From Elysia chlorotica (Eukaryota; Mollusca; Gastropoda; Plakobranchidae): 64,000 nt of DNA. Shown here piece after piece: positions 11,777-25,547 of this stretch (its first letter is position 1; every line of letters begins with the position of its first letter). Made by a program: the position numbers and the translations under genes. The stretch covers positions 279,520 through 343,519 of the forward strand of contig RQTK01000218.1 of assembly GCA_003991915.1 (NCBI GenBank), read 5' to 3'. The notes beneath the pieces are model-generated. The model made no database searches. It worked only from the letters and a program-made list of their open reading frames with translations, and was not told where the DNA came from.

Positions 11777-12789
11777 GCTGTTACTGTCAAATTCCTTGTC
11801 TTACATATAGAGTTGGCACTTTATCTTGTGATGTTGGTTTGGTTTTCTTTAAATCTTGCTCCTTCTCACTGTTTCCCAGTTAGCTTCACGTTTCAAGATA
11901 AACAAAATGTCAGAAAAATTAGTTCTGAAAGAATCTGCTCATTTCATTTTCAAGATACTTGGGAACATGTTAAAAAGTCTGTTTCAACTATTAAAACACC
12001 TCTGTAAATTTATTTTTGAAATGGCAATGAAATATACAATAAGACTGCCAAAACGTATAAATTAAGATTAATCATCATTCATATAGACAAAACAAACAAA
12101 AAAAATTCAATGAGCAAAAGCAATAGCAAAACAAGATTTAAAAATAGAGTGGCAAATGAAATTTCATTTTACGAGCCCATTTTACGAGCCCATCTTTTTT
12201 GTTTTCTTGATTTAGAGGTGTTTTGTGTTTTTTATCTAACACTCTCAAATCTTTCAGAGCTCTGATTAGAGTTTGTTTGTCATACTTTGATATTATATTT
12301 TGTTTTGTCATACTTTGATATTATATTTTGTTTTGTTGCCTTGTGTTTGTTGTTGTTTTTTTTATAGGCCCACATTACATTTTATTAGAGTTCATGTTAT
12401 ATAAATTGAAAAGTTAAAAACCAACTGATGCAGTGATATCTATTAAATAAGATTTATAAATGAATGGTCTTTGCTGCTGTGAGGTATTTTAACTAATCCC
12501 TGTGAAACATTTTATTAAATAAAGTTCTGATCATAATTTTAAAAAAACATTTGTTACAAATGTAGCTATTGGTTTATAAATGGATAAAGGTAGATTATAC
12601 AAACACTGATTATCAGAATCTAAATTTATTTGGCAGAAAATCATTCCAAAATCATAACACAAAAGGACTAGATCTAGATCTTGATATAGACTTAGATTCT
12701 AGATATAGATCTATTTATTTAAGAAATTATATTACTAGGCCTACTTGATTCCTGCCAGGCACTTCCATTCCATATTAGCTCCTTTATAG
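11777..12789. other. AT-rich spacer upstream of SPEF1-like exon 1
   Basis: Between two divergently arranged genes, so it should hold the SPEF1-like promoter or 5' UTR (minus strand). No TATA box or CpG-rich segment stands out. A short tandem phrase (catactttgatattatattttgtttt, two copies, 12280-12340) is present. Confidence 0.4.
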
Positions 12790-12915
12790 ATCTACATTCT
12801 GTCTTGCACTTAGCCGGCCCGCGAAACTTTCGTTAGTGTGGTTTAAGCCCAGGCAAGGGGATTAAAGGACTCAGCTGCGTGTGACTTTTGCTACTCGACC
12901 AGAAATGAAAGCGGT
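12790..12915 (+). promoter_or_regulatory. Candidate promoter and noncoding first exon of the zinc-finger gene
   Basis: A relatively GC-rich island (gccggcccgcgaaac) in AT-rich DNA is followed by a strong donor-like AAAGCG/gtgagt at about 12912. The coding exon at 15900 begins after an acceptor, so a 5' noncoding exon must exist upstream, and this is the best-looking spot. No transcript evidence is available. Confidence 0.28.
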
Positions 12916-12929
12916 GAGTCTGGCCTCCT

Positions 12930-13441
12930 CGCATTGATCAGCACTGCTGTTCTGAATGTCGGAGTTGAACTGTTAAACGCAACAAGACTTAGGTTACCAA
13001 ATGCATATATAAATATATGTATGCCTATGTATTATGAATAGTAAATGCAAAGTCTAAGAAAATTGTAGCCCATGGCCACCAAGAAGTGTAGGTATGGTTA
13101 GCCGCGGGTGACAGCCTGTTGAACTTGGACTAGGCTAAGATAAGAAGAAGTAAGAAATCTGAATCCGAATTATTTTACTTTCCAAAGTGAAAGCGAAAAC
13201 AAATAGGCCCTGGTAGTGTCTATTACATGTACTTGTATTCGGCCTACATTGTGTACTCAGTTATATTTAATTATAGGTGCCATAATATCTAGAACAGATA
13301 ATATGATGTTATAGTCGTTGAGTTTTAGGGTAAATATCTCATCGCTAAACATCGCCTTACTGAGACATGACCAGGCACGCTAACCACTGAGCCATTCATA
13401 TTAAATGAGGTTGTAGGTTCGTTCCCCATAGTCGGTAGCCG

Positions 13442-13513
<72 letters not shown>

Positions 13514-15899
13514 CAAGTTGATATTTTCATCAAGAAAATATAATGAACTTTGATTTATTACTTTTTATCTATGTTTTGACATCTGATAAGCTAATAAAAA
13601 ATATTTTATTTTTTTATTTGCCATGATACAAGTGGAGTAGCTAATGAAATACATGCGCTTGGCTAATAATGCGTGTCCTAATTATTAATTTGACCTTGCA
13701 AGTCAGCAACCATCAGCTCTCATAATTCACTAATGTCAAAATATGGCCGACTTAGACACTTTGGTTCTTATAAAAATTCTTTATCTTGACATTCCCCTGA
13801 AGTTAAGAAATCTCTTCTGCATCTTGATTCGCTGAATCGTTTATCCTATCTCACAATTGGTATTGATTTTGTTTTATTTTCACTTATTTGCATTTAAGAA
13901 ATGTTGTATGGGTTGCGGATCTAAGGTTTTGAGACCACTGCGGTTTGTATTGTTAGACCTACTAGATCTAGATCTAGAGAAGATTTAGTAATCTAGAGAT
14001 GTTATTAAGTAGAAAAGCTAGATCTAGATCTAGATCTCTATGTCTCTTTTTTTTCTCGCTATATAGATCCGGATATATCGAATGCAGATCTAGATTCTGT
14101 TTATGACAGATATATGGGGGTTCTAAGAATTATTGACCATTAATCTAAATATAGCCTTTACAAATCAATCAATGAGGAATCTAGAGATATTATATATCTA
14201 GTTTATAGGCCTTTAGAATCTAAATTGATCTGGCATGTTCTCAAAACGAATACAGGTGATATCCCAATATTGGATTTGGGGGGGGGGATTCAGCAATATA
14301 TAATTATAGTCTAAGAGTTGCATTATCAAAATAAAGGTCTTAAAAAGCTGTTTCTCTCACTGCGACTAACACCACAGAAACTGCAACAAACACAGTTCAG
14401 CATTCTCTTTTGAATTTCTATCAATGCTGTGAAGGAATAGCTGCATTTTAAAAGATGAAAAAGCACATCCTTTCAAGTGAGCCAAATGTTCAGTGAGTGG
14501 TACCACGCAGATGGCTCACCATTGGAAAGGAGGATCTGAAAGCTTCCAACTGGTTGTGATTTTTATGAATGCGATAGATCCTACAACCAATATGCAGTCG
14601 AAATATTGGTCTGATTGGAAAAGTGACATTTGTGTCCTCCTGATTCTTTTTTTTTTAATCAAAAAATTAATGATAATAGATCTAGGCTATATCTAGGACC
14701 AATGTGCAGTCAAAATAAACAAGTGACACTTGAACTGTCCTGATTTTCTTTTTTTTTTTTTTTTTTCTTCCCTTTTTTAAAATTAGGCCTATAATTTTAA
14801 ATAAATCTAAGACCAATGTAAATATGCAGTACATATATTGGACAAGTGACACATGCGTTCATCTGATTCTTTTTTTTAATGATAATAGATCTATGCCAAG
14901 TAATAATAATTAAAAACTTGTAGATCTAGAGTCTAGTTTTGATAGATCTATATCTAGATACTAATATGTGTATAAAAATGATTTTATATAAAAAAAGTTG
15001 AATTCAGATTAAGATCTATAAAACTTTGAATAAATTTCTTTACCATTAAAATGACCCATTTGAACTGGGAACAAAAGGATTATTTGGATTTCAATTGCAG
15101 GAGTGAGAAGGGTAGAGCAGAAGGAGAAAATGATAAGTGAATGGCGGAGAGAAAAAGAGAGATAGGGGTCAGTAAAGAAGAGGAGAAAGAGAAGATTATC
15201 ATCTTCCTCTTCCTCATGCAGAGGGAAGGTGACTCCTCCGCCTCCTTCTCCTCTTCTTCTCCCTCTTTTTTTTGTTTCCTTTCTTTTCTTTTTTATGTAA
15301 TTCATGTTTGTGTTCAAAGGCAGTTGTAAATAATTGCCCAAGGAAAATTTATAAGCAGTGCAAGATCTTTTGATTCCCAACTGTCTATTAAAACCACAAA
15401 TTGTGCTAAAACATTTATTTATAATGAATATGATAATATGGCAAAATGTGACATTGGTCGATAGAAAATTATAGTTCTTTTAAAAAAATCAGGAAAGTAT
15501 TAGAAAATTCTCATCTCAAATCTAATTAGCTAAATATCTTTTGTGAACAAAAACTTAATACATAATACATACACTTAGATAACATTTCTGTGCAATTTTA
15601 GCATTTCTCAATTAACATTTAAAATATAGAAAAGGCTGTTCTTTATAGTTTTCATTTTGCATACATTAAAATCTTTAAACACCATTTTCTCTAAACACTG
15701 ATGTGTGTATAACTGGGATCACAAATTACTTGCTTGTGAACATTCAATGTTCTTGTTCAAAAAAATAAAAACTCTTAGAATCACCAGAACCATTTTAGTT
15801 CAACTGACTATTTTGAGGTGTATTTTGATAAATGCCTTTTGAGTTTGAATGATGAAAATGCTTACATTTGAAGTATTTCTTTTTTAATTATTTTTTTAG
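12930..15899 (+). other. Probable 5' intron of the zinc-finger gene
   Basis: AT-rich, with many TAGATCTAGATC palindromic runs (13960-14240, 14880-14960), (TC)n at 13446-13509 and T tracts at 14748-14766. It ends in a pyrimidine tract and tttttttag at 15899. No coding sequence was recognised. Confidence 0.45.
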
Positions 15900-15931
15900 G
15901 CAATATTACACACAGATCAGTAGTAGTTGCA

Positions 15932-16937
15932 ATGTCTGAAGAAAGAGAAACCCCACAAGAAGTGTCTCCCCTGCCTGACTCGATCTCCAACCTAGACAGT
16001 GTGGAGTCTGTGAACAGATGTCCTTCTGTTGTCTCAGCCGTGCCCAATTCTACAAAGATGTCCGCTGTGTCTGCTGGGAGTGGCCTCAGCCTGGAGCCTG
16101 GCGCTGACTCCCCACTTCTGCCAGACTCCTCTCCAGGTTGCCCTGCAGCTGATGCGGTGTTGGAAAACAATGCGCAATGCAAGGATAGAACACCTCCATC
16201 TATTGCCCCTTGTGAACTGCTCCTCTCGGGCTCCTCAACATCAGCGTTTCGACCATTCATCACACATAACTCTGTGCTACCAGCAGCTCCTGTGAGTAGC
16301 TCGTCCGCCTTCAGGGAGGGCCAGCCTATCACGTCCACCCCAGTTAGCCGCAGGTCTGAACGATCTACAACCATGCCTGGTGCGTCACCCTTTGCTTCAC
16401 TCCAAAGCTTTCCACAGACCTCCTCTCCACAGGACTCGGTGCATCAAGGGGAGTCCAACTCAATCGTCATCAACGGCAGTGTGAATGATGACAACGATGA
16501 TGGCCGTACTACAGCCTCTGCTCCTCCCTGTACACCAGCTCCTGAACCACACCAGCAACCCCAGTCTCCGTTTCGTAACAACCGGCAAATTAAAAAGATT
16601 GACCTACTAGCGATGTCACGATCACGTCAGTGCGATCGGGCAGAGAATGCTCGGAGGGATGGACGCCTGGCTCCTAGTCCCCGAAAGAAAGACGAGGTTC
16701 TCAGAAATAGCGGTTTCACATTTCCTGCTGGTCGAGGGTTTGGCTGCCCACCCAACTTACGTCATACCATGCATCACAACCCCAATATTCCTCTGGGATC
16801 AGAAGTTTCGCCCGAGAGAAATGCCAATGGGAGCTCCAGCACAGCATCGCCAAATGTGGATGTTGTAAGTGTGGACGAACCTCAGCCAGACCCAACCAAG
16901 TGCATGTTCAGCATTCAGTTCCATGACTTCACTTCAG
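15932..16937 (+). CDS. Zinc-finger gene coding exon 1
   Basis: The exon begins at 15900 after tttttttag; the ATG at 15932 (MSEERETPQE) is the first in frame. It encodes only the Ser/Pro/Thr-rich N-terminal region, without a finger. Donor gtaagc at 16938, phase 1. Confidence 0.88.
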
Positions 16938-19261
16938 GTAAGCAGGACATAATAATGAATAGTTTTAATTATTAGCATCTTAACCATCTATAGAAGGTAC
17001 AAACTAGAATTAAATATGGCGATTCAGTTATAGTCTTAAGATCACTTCTTAGTATTTTTCATGGTAAATTATAATATCAATCTTAAAGCCAAAGTGGAAG
17101 GAAATATGTTTTTGTAGTTTCAATACAGTCGGACCTCTTTTTAGAATAATTCTGACTGGTGCAAAAGGTGCTTATTAGAGCTTAGTTTGGTCCTCAATGG
17201 TCCGAAACTGGGAAGAATGGTGTAGTACCTGCATGTTGTAATATGTATGTCAATTTGGGTGAAAAATTCAAAACCTTTTTTTCCAAGAACCAAGCAAATG
17301 AAATGTTTAATTTTAATAGTGCAGTTCTAATTAAGAGACAAGTTGTTGGTTAAACTGTTGTACCCTGTCCAACTTGATTGGAGCATCTTCATTCTCACCT
17401 CTAAAACATTTTTCACAAAGTTCATGGCAGCTTCAGAATAATGTCATCAACATTAAATATCTGCTTTTTTAAATTAATGCAAATCGCTCCATAAAAAAAC
17501 GCATTCAGGGTGTGAAAATGATCAAGTATAAATTAATAGTCATATTTACCTTCTTTTTTTTGTGTGTGTGCAGGTTTCGCAGCCGAGCAAATGATGAAAT
17601 GCAACTTGTGTGGATTTGTTACCAATAACTCTCGTTTCTACCGCCGACATCGACGAATGCACAGTCGTCAGTGCCAGCCAAACTTGATCCACTGCAGTCT
17701 TTGTGACTACTCCACCAGCCAGATTCGTAAGATGCGTGAGCACACGATCAGCCATCACCACATGTCTCACCCGCAGAATTCCGCCACAGTGGGCGTGTCT
17801 GGAGTGTCAGGCTCTGGTGCTGGGTCAGCCTCCTCCTCGTCCCAGACCCAGGGCCCCAGTGCTGCCATGCTGGACACCAGCGAGCACCACCTGCAGCAGC
17901 CACAGCTGCAAGGTCACCTGATGGTCAGTGGGAGAGGGGCTGTTAATAGTGCCAACCTTATTCTTCCACTGAGTGGACCCCAGCCTCTAAACCTTGCCCC
18001 TTCTGGTGCTATAGTCCCCCCTCCCCAGGCCCCTAACACCCAGCCCGCGGCCTCATCGCTGGGCCTGCCAACTTACATCCCTGCACCGCTAGATGGGGTA
18101 GGAGCACCTCCTCCTCACCCTCACCCTCACTCAAACCTTCAACATCCAGCACGGAGCTCAAATATCCTGGGTAACTATACGTCAGAACGACATCAGCAGG
18201 ACATGGCTAGCTACATGCAGTCAGTTTTATCAAATCTGATGACGCCACACACGAATCATGGAAATTCTGCGACCTCAACAGGTCTGCTAATGCAGGTGGC
18301 GAGTGGGAGGCAAGTGCCCCATGTAAATCCTCACAACCCCACACTTCCCAGCAACGGCGGCCCTTCAGTCGAAGAAAGCTTTAACTTCAGGCGTTTGTGG
18401 AACAATAACGGAGAGGCAACATCTAGCAATACTGGAAGCGTTTCTATGGGTCCTGCCAATGGGCCAGGTGGGTTTTTCAAAATTAAGACTGAGCCGATCA
18501 ATCACAACCCTCACCATCATATTGGAGGCAGAGCACAAGATCTCCCTACGAGTACTCAGAAACTGACTCGAAGGGAGAACCGACGACAGTCGGAGGCGTT
18601 TGACAGCGAGTCTGGTATGGACATGAGCAGTGACGACCCGGCCAGCTCTCCACAGCCACCCTCTCTACAGCGACCCAGACTGGACGCTTACTTCGGTGCC
18701 ATGGATTCAGCCAGCAACCCCATCACAACGTCTTCCCTGGGTGGGGGAGATTCATACAACTTGGTACAAACTTCTGCTGTAAATGGTGGGGGGACTCAAT
18801 GTCCAATGCCTTTTATTAAGATAGAATTCCCACCCCACCGCGAACCCTGTAATTTTAACCATGGGAATTTCAACTCTTCAAGCAACTGCACTGAAAGAAG
18901 CACCACAGTTTTGGTTGACAAAGAAATCCAGTGTGAAATTATCTCAGCTACCAATGGCTCAAGAGCCAATGGGAATTTGAGTGGCAGTCGACACATCGGT
19001 GGTAGGACACAGTCTGAGACGGTCAGTAGCGCAGGGTGTGGGGCGACGGCAGGAGCCACAGGGTCTTCAGGCTCGTCTCTGGACACAAAGTGCTACTACT
19101 GTGGCGTGACCTTCGATGATGAGGTCCTATTCTCTATCCACGTTGGTTGTCACAGCCACACAGACCCGTTCATGTGTAATGTTTGTGGTAAACAGTGTTA
19201 CAACAAGTATGGCTTCTACTCACATATCATGAGGGGTCACCAGGCAAGGACAACTTCTTAA
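15932..19261 (+). CDS. Ikaros/Hunchback-type C2H2 zinc-finger transcription factor
   Basis: Two coding exons (15932-16937, 17574-19261) splice at TTCAG/gtaagc and tgtgcag with matching phase 1, giving 897 residues. The N-terminal 340 residues are Ser/Pro-rich and apparently disordered. Two fingers follow at about 345-400 (CNLC...HRRMH and CSLC...H). A final pair sits at the C terminus (CYYC...HVGCH, then DPFMCNVCGKQC...H). That last pair, with HxGCH-x4-DPFxCNxCG, is the dimerisation-type pair of Ikaros and Hunchback families. Two IKxE motifs (FFKIKTEP and FIKIEF) fit SUMO acceptor consensus. Likely a nuclear DNA-binding regulator. With only two N-terminal fingers it matches neither vertebrate Ikaros nor fly Hunchback exactly, so no symbol is given. 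Confidence 0.9.
17574..19261 (+). CDS. Zinc-finger gene coding exon 2
   Basis: Acceptor tgtgtgcag at 17573; opens GFAAEQMMKC and carries all four fingers. Between the finger pairs lies a long Ser/Gly/Pro/His-rich linker. TAA at 19259-19261, 13 residues after the last finger's histidine region. Confidence 0.92.
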
Positions 19262-22200
19262 GGTCACATTGTCTGGTCTCAAGTTGGGATTTGTTGATAA
19301 CGTTAAACAATGAACATTTTGTTTCTTTTTCAAAGTTATAGGACATTTTTTATTGTAAATTTTAGGGTTTTTGAATTCATAAATATATTGAAAACGTGCA
19401 TTTTGATGATATAGTTATGAATTCACCATTGAAAGTTGTGTTTGTGATTTGACAAAGTTCTTATTGATATTTCTAAAGAAAGGCAAACTCTGAGACACTG
19501 AAAGCTTGCTAGGAGTTAGTTTCCCTTTTAGATGTATGTCCTCTACAGTGTATACCTGATAATTTGACATTCGAGGGACCAGAACTTCCATGTCGAATTA
19601 AGGGAAAGTTGAATTTGAAGATTTAGTAATTTAAGAGAGTGCCAGAGCTGGGGCTGCTTGGTTGTGGGTCTACAGTAAAACTTGGTAATAACGATGATTT
19701 CTTGTTTTCCTCTGTGACTCTCGTTATAACTGTTATAATAACAAGGGTTCTCAAATAAGACTCAAAGAGCAAAATTGTGCTCTCATAATATTCTCTCCCC
19801 CCTCCCCAAACAACAATATCAGTGTATGGGCGTGTGGCAACAGATTATATCTAGATCTAGTTTACGCATTATGTTTTTATGTGTCTTTTCTTTGAGTTTT
19901 ATGACAGGGTAGTCCAATCTATAGGATAAAACTTCACAGTATTATTCAATTACAAAGACCCATCAGTAGAGAATTAGCGTTATAAAACAGTACAAGGAAT
20001 GGGCTTGGCTGTTCTACCATCTAGCATTGACTCTGAAGCTTTTTTTAAATTTGATATTAAAACAAGAGTTAGATACCTGTAAGGGAAGGGTGCAGTTGTC
20101 ACTCTTGCTAGGGACGGCAAGGGCTAGGTGTGGAGAGTTATTCCAACTGTTCTCGTTATTCAAGATGGCGTTAAAAGTGGGGACTATTGTAGAGAGTAAT
20201 CTACACTGTGATGTTTTTGGACGTCGTACATTGGGCTTGTCTAGCCTGTACAAAGTTTATTTTTTTGGAAGGTTATCTATCAGTCTAAAACAGATACAAC
20301 CACCTGCTTTTTTTGTACAAAAAAAATTAGTATGAATGTAATATTGGGTTGGAAATATGTCTAAGTAAAGATAATTAAGCAGTAAATCGTGGAAAAATGA
20401 AAAAGAAGCAATTAAAATAGATTTATTTCGGACCTTTAAAATATGTCCAATTAAGCTTTTCTATCTGGAAAGAAATGATTTTGATTTCTTATTAATGTGA
20501 ATGTTAAAAAACATCAGATTTGATATATAATCTTTTTAAATTTTAATATCAATTTCTTTTCTCATAAATATACTTTTTTATTTATTTGCAACCAGTTTAT
20601 GTCTACCTTTTATCACTAAATTTAGGTTATAAAAAAAAGTAAGTGCTTAGGATTACAATTGTCTTATTTAATTATTTAATCTACTTTTAAATTATTGTGC
20701 TAATTTTATGGGGGGAGGGAGGAGGGGGGATTTATTTTACATGTTGTTTCTGGAACATAATCATCCTATAATGATCCTTTTAAAATATAATGAAATAGTT
20801 GTTTTATACCTAAGATCCGGAGCAGCTGCATAATTTTTATAGGATTGTTTATTGCATACATGTAAACAATATCAGTGGGAAACTCTTAAAAAATAGATTG
20901 TAATCCAACTCAAAGTCAAACTTATAATCTCCTGGAAAATGCAGGACAGTTTCCACAAAAGCTATTTTTCCTTTTTCTTTTTGAAAATGGTTTAAAAATT
21001 ACACTTACAAGTTTCTCCACCAACTTACATACAAAAGAAGAAACAAGTGTTGTTGTTTTTTTTTTAATTCAAAGAAAAGGTCATGACGATGATAATTGAA
21101 ACTTTGCACTTGTTAATGATCTCTTTTCAGTCCGTTTGTTGTTTCTAAGAGGGTCTTGAATCTTGCCATATCATAAGTTCCCATTTCAGTTGAGCTCATT
21201 GCTTACGTTGGGCATACAAAAATAAGTAACCTACTCACTTCACACCATCACTTCAATTTAAGGATGCAAGATGGGAACAGTAGTCAGTCAGCCGTTGTCA
21301 TTTTTTTCATTTGTAAAGAGAAGTCACCTCATTTTTCAATTTGTTTATTTTGCAGGTGTTCGGCAGCTTCTAATTTTACCTTTAAATTTACACGTGCCAT
21401 ATTCAGACATCAGTTGTAGTTTTAGCACAAAAATATTGGAGCTCACATCTTTGTAAAGTCATCGTATTTTAAGCATACTTATTGTAAGAATAATTGTAAA
21501 TAACTATATTCTTTACACAAACTACATATATTTAAAAAGTCATATCTTTTGTTTTATTCTTAGTTTTGCAAAGAAGTAATCACTGCAAAATAATGGTGAA
21601 ATGAATTGTTGAATCAATATAATTTTGGTTTTTCAAACACCCCAAATTGTGAAATTTGCTTGAGTGATTGTTTTGTTAGTTTTTTTACCCATAAAGGCCA
21701 GTGGTATATATGTCAAGACTGTTTTATAATTCAATGTTCATTGTTATTACCTTCTTTCGTGCATTATTTGAGTCTAAGACAAGATTCAAATTAAGTTTTT
21801 GGGCACTTTTTAAAATTTATATCTTAAAAAGTGGTTTTACATTATCAACCTAAAAGGAATATATAAAGTTCAGCAATATAGAACTTTTAAATAATGTATT
21901 TTTGTGTGCAAATGAAATGAAAGTTTACTAAAGAGGTAGTTTTATTGAAAAGCTTATAATGTCATTTAGTAATAATGATGGGAAGAATGATTTTATATAT
22001 TTTTATTAGAATTGTATCATGAAAATCGAGGGGGGGGACAAAGTAAGAGCATATTAAATTTTAGAACAACTATATTGTAATTTTAAGGTGGGTAACTTCG
22101 GTCTATTGTTGTTTTACTAATTACTGTGATCAAAGTTGTTGTCATGGAGATATGATGCAAATGTTAAATACAGACTGAACTAAATTTGGTAAACGACTAC

Positions 22201-23100
22201 TTAAGCCGTACTTCTCTGCTCCTGTATACCAAAGTAAAAAATAGAATTAGTTTCACGAAAAATTCTGTCTTTGACCTGTTGAATTATTCAATGTATCTTT
22301 CTATGTGCATGTAGTGCCCATCTGATATTGTTGCTGAATGATTTTTTTTTACTTTTATGTATGAATAGCCAATTTTTATAAGCACATGTAGATTTGCTTA
22401 CAGTTACCTCCAGATGAATGGCTCTTAAGTCTTAATCTTGAGTGCATAAAAGTACCATTATTTTAAACATTTTTTTTGTATCTGTGCGTTGTATTTAGAT
22501 CCGGGCCGATAACTGTTCTCAATTAGTGAATTACATGTATTTATTCCATGACTTACAGTTACTCAGCTTGAATTTGGGGGCTGTTTTAAATTTAAGTTTA
22601 TTAAATATTAGATTCATGTTAGAAAACTTGAATCTGTGTCTGTTGAATTGTTTAAGGTTTTACATTTGTGTGTTTTTTGTGAGGCGAGTACTAAAAACAG
22701 AGTAATGTTCTTTGTGCTTTCTTGTCACTAAATGTTGTGTTATTTATATTCTGCTCAGTCTGCATATATATGGTCACTAACTAAGGGGGTGTTAAAAGAA
22801 AGAACTTAGATTTTTAACCTCTGGGTTATGTAAAAAAAAATACTTGATGAATTGTTTTTACAAAAGCTGTTTTGCTTCTTTTCTTTGCAAATCAGTATTT
22901 CTTCCTTCATGGCCTAAAATGTTAACACTGCTGATTGTTGTTATGATGAAATTATTTATGTTTCTAGATAGCGGTTTACATGAAATATCTGTGTGGTTAA
23001 GCATTAGACAGAGCTGTTATGGATATTACACGTCATACAAGGTTATTGTGATTGCCTGATGTGAAATATTCCAAGTTCCTACAGGAAATAAAGCAAAAAA
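19262..23100 (+). other. Probable long 3' UTR of the zinc-finger gene
   Basis: AT-rich, without recognisable coding sequence. AATAAA at 23087-23092 followed by an A run is a plausible distal polyadenylation site; others may be used earlier. The extent is inferred, not shown. Confidence 0.4.
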
Positions 23101-23465
23101 AATCTGCTGAGCCCAAAATCCTAAAGTTATCTACCAGTCACACAATACGGTTAGAATAGTTGAAAAAAAAAAATTTAAGATGGCAAATACATGAAGTAGT
23201 GAAAATAATTCTGACAATTCTCTACCTGTGGCTTCAATCATTTCTATTGAAACAGACAGGGACGTGCACGCACACACACACACACATCTTTAAACTTTAC
23301 GACTTTTCTAAATAATTTGTTCCTCCATTTTAACATCAACCTAGCCTCGCTTTATCTCCTCCAAACTACGTTTGTAAATTTAAAATAATTAAAATAACTC
23401 TATTTCCCCATGCCCATTGTTTCTCACCCAACCAATTCTTCTTCTTCTTCTTCGTTCACTTGAAA

Positions 23466-23584
23466 ATGACTACACCCAACCAATTGCTTTACTCAGGCTG
23501 CGGCAGCTGTATCCTGTTCATCACCACCACAGTGCTGGTGTACCGCCTCTCTCTGCCTTTTGAGTTGAAAACATATGAAAAGGT
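23466..23584 (+). CDS. Possible short membrane-segment exon (uncertain)
   Basis: Starting at the ATG at 23466, a short frame encodes MTTPNQLLYSGCGSC, then a hydrophobic stretch ILFITTTVLVY, then RLSLPFELKTYEK, and ends at AAAAG/gttagt, a plausible donor. Base composition is higher in GC than around it. No partner exon or family was recognised, so it may be chance. Confidence 0.25.
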
Positions 23585-24171
23585 TAGTTCATATTGTAAC
23601 ACCCATCTCTCTGGCAGCTTTAGGTTTTTCATTAGTGTAATGATTTGGGTGGAATAGTATGTACTTGGTTTAGTAAATTAAAAGTCTTCTTTCATTTCTT
23701 TCTGTTAAAATTTGTTTGTGCTTTACATCTCATTTAGGTTAATGAATTGTAGAAAAATAAAAGTTCTGCTCATTTCCTGCATTTTTCATTAATCATAACT
23801 TAATTAAAATAACTTTTCTCTTTAATGTTGATAAATCAAATGTCAAAAAAACTTATGCCAAGCAGTTGGGAGTGAGTCATACATTGACATCGGTTTTATT
23901 TTACACTCAAAGTAAAAATTTATTACATGAAACACATGAAATAAAATTCACTGATAGTCACAATATCGACTTAACAGTGTTTTTTGCAGATAAAACACTA
24001 GTGTTGAATTGAACATGTTTTTCTTAGTTGAAGCTTCATCTAGTGGTAATGATGACTTGGTAAATTTTATTGTGATGTGAAATTCTTTTCTTTGGTTATT
24101 TTTTCAGATTCTCATTTTCTATTGAAGTTTTTACATAGGTGGTGAATATCTCTCCGCCTGATCATACTTTG

Positions 24172-24172
<1 letters not shown>

Positions 24173-24212
<40 letters not shown>

Positions 24213-24232
24213 ATTATTATCATTATTATTTA
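24173..24232. repeat. (TTA)n microsatellite
   Basis: About 18 TTA units with minor interruptions. The surrounding 23660-24940 is AT-rich with no gene seen. Confidence 0.9.
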
Positions 24233-24944
24233 TTTATGTGATTTTTTTTACCGTCCTGTTTAAAATCTATTATGTGCGACAAAAGATCTTGAACCTGTGC
24301 ACAAGCATTGTGTGAAGCCTCCATCTGTAGAATAGAAATACCATTTTAGAATGTTTGTTTAACAAATACTGAGCATATATAAATCTATTTCTGTTATGTT
24401 GCCGCCTGCTGCCACTTACAGTATGTAAGGATGTTAATGTTGTGGATACCATTGTGCAAATAATCCTGAGATGCAATATCTCAAACAACGCAGCTTTTTT
24501 TCACCTGTCTTTTTTTAGTTGAGAATTTTTTTTTAATTCCCAATTTTTAGCTTGTGCTATGAATTTTGAACTTGCTATAATTTGCCGGTTGCATCCAATT
24601 GTTTTATGTAATGGTCCTTTTTGCGATCACTTCAAAGCTATTAAACATTGATTTGCTTATGCGTATACATTTCAGGTGTTATCTTTTGTTTCTTTTTTTA
24701 ATATGTCCCATGACGAAATTTGAAAGCTGTATTTGTTTTTTTTGTTTGTGTTTGTCCTTTTATAACCGTAAAATTAAATCTAAATTTGAAAATAAAAGTA
24801 TATCAATATGTCACTTTTAGGTGTAGTTTGCAAGCAAGGAGTTAATACATGAAAAAGCAGTTTTGTTTTAAGATATAGAAATAATGAGCAAAACAGCTAT
24901 GACAGAATATAGAAATCCATCTATCATTCAAATAAAAAAGAGGC

Positions 24945-25015
24945 ATTGGGATTCAAACCAAGGACCTCCCTATCTGGAGACTAACGCTCTACCACTTGAG
25001 CCAGTCTCCCTCACC
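24945..25015 (-). mobile_element. tRNA-like SINE head or tRNA pseudogene
   Basis: The minus strand has both pol III elements: A box TGGCTCAAGTGGTAGAGC and B box GGTTTGAATCCC, about 30 bases apart. No clean tRNA acceptor-stem pairing was evident, so a SINE head is more likely. A second head-like stretch with a B box (gaggtttgaacc) lies at 25355-25440 on the plus strand. Confidence 0.55.
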
Positions 25016-25547
25016 CAGAAATATACATGCATCATAATTATGCACATGTATTATAGTTGTACATGTGTATAAGGTGCTTACATTATACAAAACCTTCAAT
25101 GCGAGCGGATTACATTTACTATAAAGGTGTGTGTAGAACTCGGGAATCCAGCCAAAACAAAAAAAACATCCATGTAACTTTTGCAATAGGGTGAAAGGGG
25201 GTTAACGAGTCAAAAGTCTGAGAGAATTGGTCCACGTACATGTATTATCGTTTTCAGAGCTTGTAAAGACACATGTAACCAACCCGTGGACGAAATGAGC
25301 ATGCAGAAATCTCAAAGCTTTGGTGCAATGAATTTCACAAGCAGAGCAATGGTGGTCCTAACTGTCTAAGGCACCATGTGGTAGGGCTCTGTGCTGGCGA
25401 GAAGGAGGTCCGAGGTTTGAACCGAACTTTTCAGCTAATGCCCCCCGTCTTCGTATACATGTAGGATTTTTTAGAAAAGGAGATGAATGTTTACTTACCT
25501 ACCTAGCTCTACTTAAGTTTTTCTTATATAATAGTAATAATAATAAA

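Noticed and set aside
10086..11883. Long open frames full of HSHIHFMN, SHPFYEPF or VRMVHQMD repeats
   Set aside because: They come from the 24-bp minisatellite, which is open in several frames because its period is a multiple of three. They lie in an intron and have no independent coding signal.
24945..25015. Functional tRNA gene
   Set aside because: A and B boxes are present, but I could not find a convincing 7-bp acceptor stem pairing or terminator T run.
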